The translations under genes were made by a program, and so were the position numbers. Positions 4,987 through 5,409 of a DNA stretch of 5,409 nucleotides are shown here, in pieces. The notes beneath the pieces are model-generated. The model searched no databases and was not told the DNA's origin. It saw nothing but the letters and a program-made list of their open reading frames with translations. The stretch's first letter is position 1; each line of letters opens with the position of its first letter. Source of the stretch: Eubacteriaceae bacterium UBA4266 (lineage in GTDB: Bacteria > Bacillota > Clostridia > Eubacteriales > Eubacteriaceae); contig DGWE01000003.1 of NCBI GenBank assembly GCA_002396065.1, positions 1-5,409 of the forward strand, read 5' to 3'.

Positions 4987-5409
4987 CTACGCTTCGGGAT
5001 ACCGGTTTTCGAAAATAAATTCCGAGAACGGCCGCTTCGGCACCATGTAATTTTTCTGATTATCCAAATAATATTTGACGTCCCTCGGCGCCTTTTGATC
5101 CACAATTTTCGAGGTGTGGGTCGGATACCCCAGCGCCACCGCCGAGTGAATGGTCACCCCGTCGGGAATGTGGAGCAATGCCGCAATTTCCGGCCGGTCG
5201 ATGTTGTCGAGAATGCAGCTGCCTACACCGTGGCCCCAGGCCGCGAGGGTCAAGTTTGACAGGGCAATGCCCGCATCGGTATCGGTCCATTTCGTCTTCT
5301 TTTCGTAAGTCAGCACCACGTACATCACCGGGTGTTCGCCCGGCTTCGGCGTGCCGAGTTCCTTCGGCAGGTACGCCGCGAAATGGGTGTGCGGGAAAAT
5401 CGCCTCGAC
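4987..5409 (-). CDS. Nitroreductase family flavoprotein, 3' part only
   Basis: The C-terminal 140 residues of a protein whose start lies beyond the right edge; the frame stays open to base 5409. The family comprises FMN-dependent, NAD(P)H-using oxidoreductases that act as cytoplasmic homodimers on nitroaromatics, quinones or related compounds. Characteristic stretches are VMYVVLTYE (27-35 of the visible part), the helix TDTDAGIALSNLTLAAWGHGVGSC (about 42-65), in which the DAGIALSNLTLAA part is typical of the dimer core, PEIAALLHIPDGVTIHSAVALGYP (about 73-96) and a C-terminal tail with VPKRPFSEFIF. The GYP motif and spacing to the end fit the small clostridial members of about 170 residues, so perhaps 30 residues are missing. 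A GTG at 5328 could be taken as a start, but the family sequence clearly continues upstream of it. It converges on the XRE gene and shows no link to the kinase module. The physiological substrate cannot be told from sequence. Confidence 0.88.
   Translation of the reverse strand, partial: VEAIFPHTHFAAYLPKELGTPKPGEHPVMYVVLTYEKKTKWTDTDAGIALSNLTLAAWGHGVGSCILDNIDRPEIAALLHIPDGVTIHSAVALGYPTHTSKIVDQKAPRDVKYYLDNQKNYMVPKRPFSEFIFENRYPEA

Noticed and set aside
1..5409. Mobile elements, CRISPR arrays, tRNA or rRNA genes
   Set aside because: No transposase, regularly spaced repeats, terminal repeats or structured RNA gene was found on either strand; the window is almost fully occupied by the five genes.

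Overview
The window looks like the chromosome of a fairly GC-rich Gram-positive anaerobe, probably in the Clostridia (Eubacteriaceae or Lachnospiraceae relatives). Three things suggest this: a fused FeoA-FeoB ferrous iron transporter, sigmaA-type promoters with strong AGGAG-type ribosome sites and U-tailed terminators, and a small Ser/Thr kinase paired with a short XRE regulator, an arrangement I recall from clostridial genomes. The genus is a guess. There are five substantial genes, almost no spare DNA, and no tRNA, rRNA, CRISPR or insertion sequence.

Layout from left to right: positions 1-100 hold a possible 17-codon reading frame on the minus strand, embedded in nested inverted repeats. 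A terminator (105-147) then closes feoAB (160-2517, minus), which has a clear promoter (TTGCTA-17-TATAAT) and start site. Immediately upstream of that promoter is a UUCG-loop terminator (2576-2597). It ends a two-gene minus-strand operon made of a membrane-anchored, degenerate Ser/Thr kinase (3437-4474) and, 2 bases downstream, a metallo-beta-lactamase-fold hydrolase resembling RNase Z but lacking its substrate arm (2625-3434). Divergent from the kinase is a 143-residue XRE-type DNA-binding protein (4510-4941, plus), ended by a strong palindromic terminator (4941-4977). The right edge holds the 3' part of a nitroreductase-family gene (4987-5409, minus) that runs out of the window.

How the genes may work together: feoAB appears to be a self-contained single-gene Fe(II) uptake unit. 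The kinase, hydrolase and XRE protein may form a small signalling module. The kinase would sit at the membrane through three C-terminal hydrophobic segments, the XRE protein could be its substrate or regulator, and the hydrolase is translated in tandem with the kinase. The divergent promoter region supports joint control. The only convincing promoter for the XRE gene lies inside the 5' end of the kinase gene, so its leader RNA would be antisense to the kinase start. The kinase itself appears to be transcribed from an extended -10 promoter whose predicted first base is the A of its AUG, making it leaderless. Function of this module is inferred from arrangement only.
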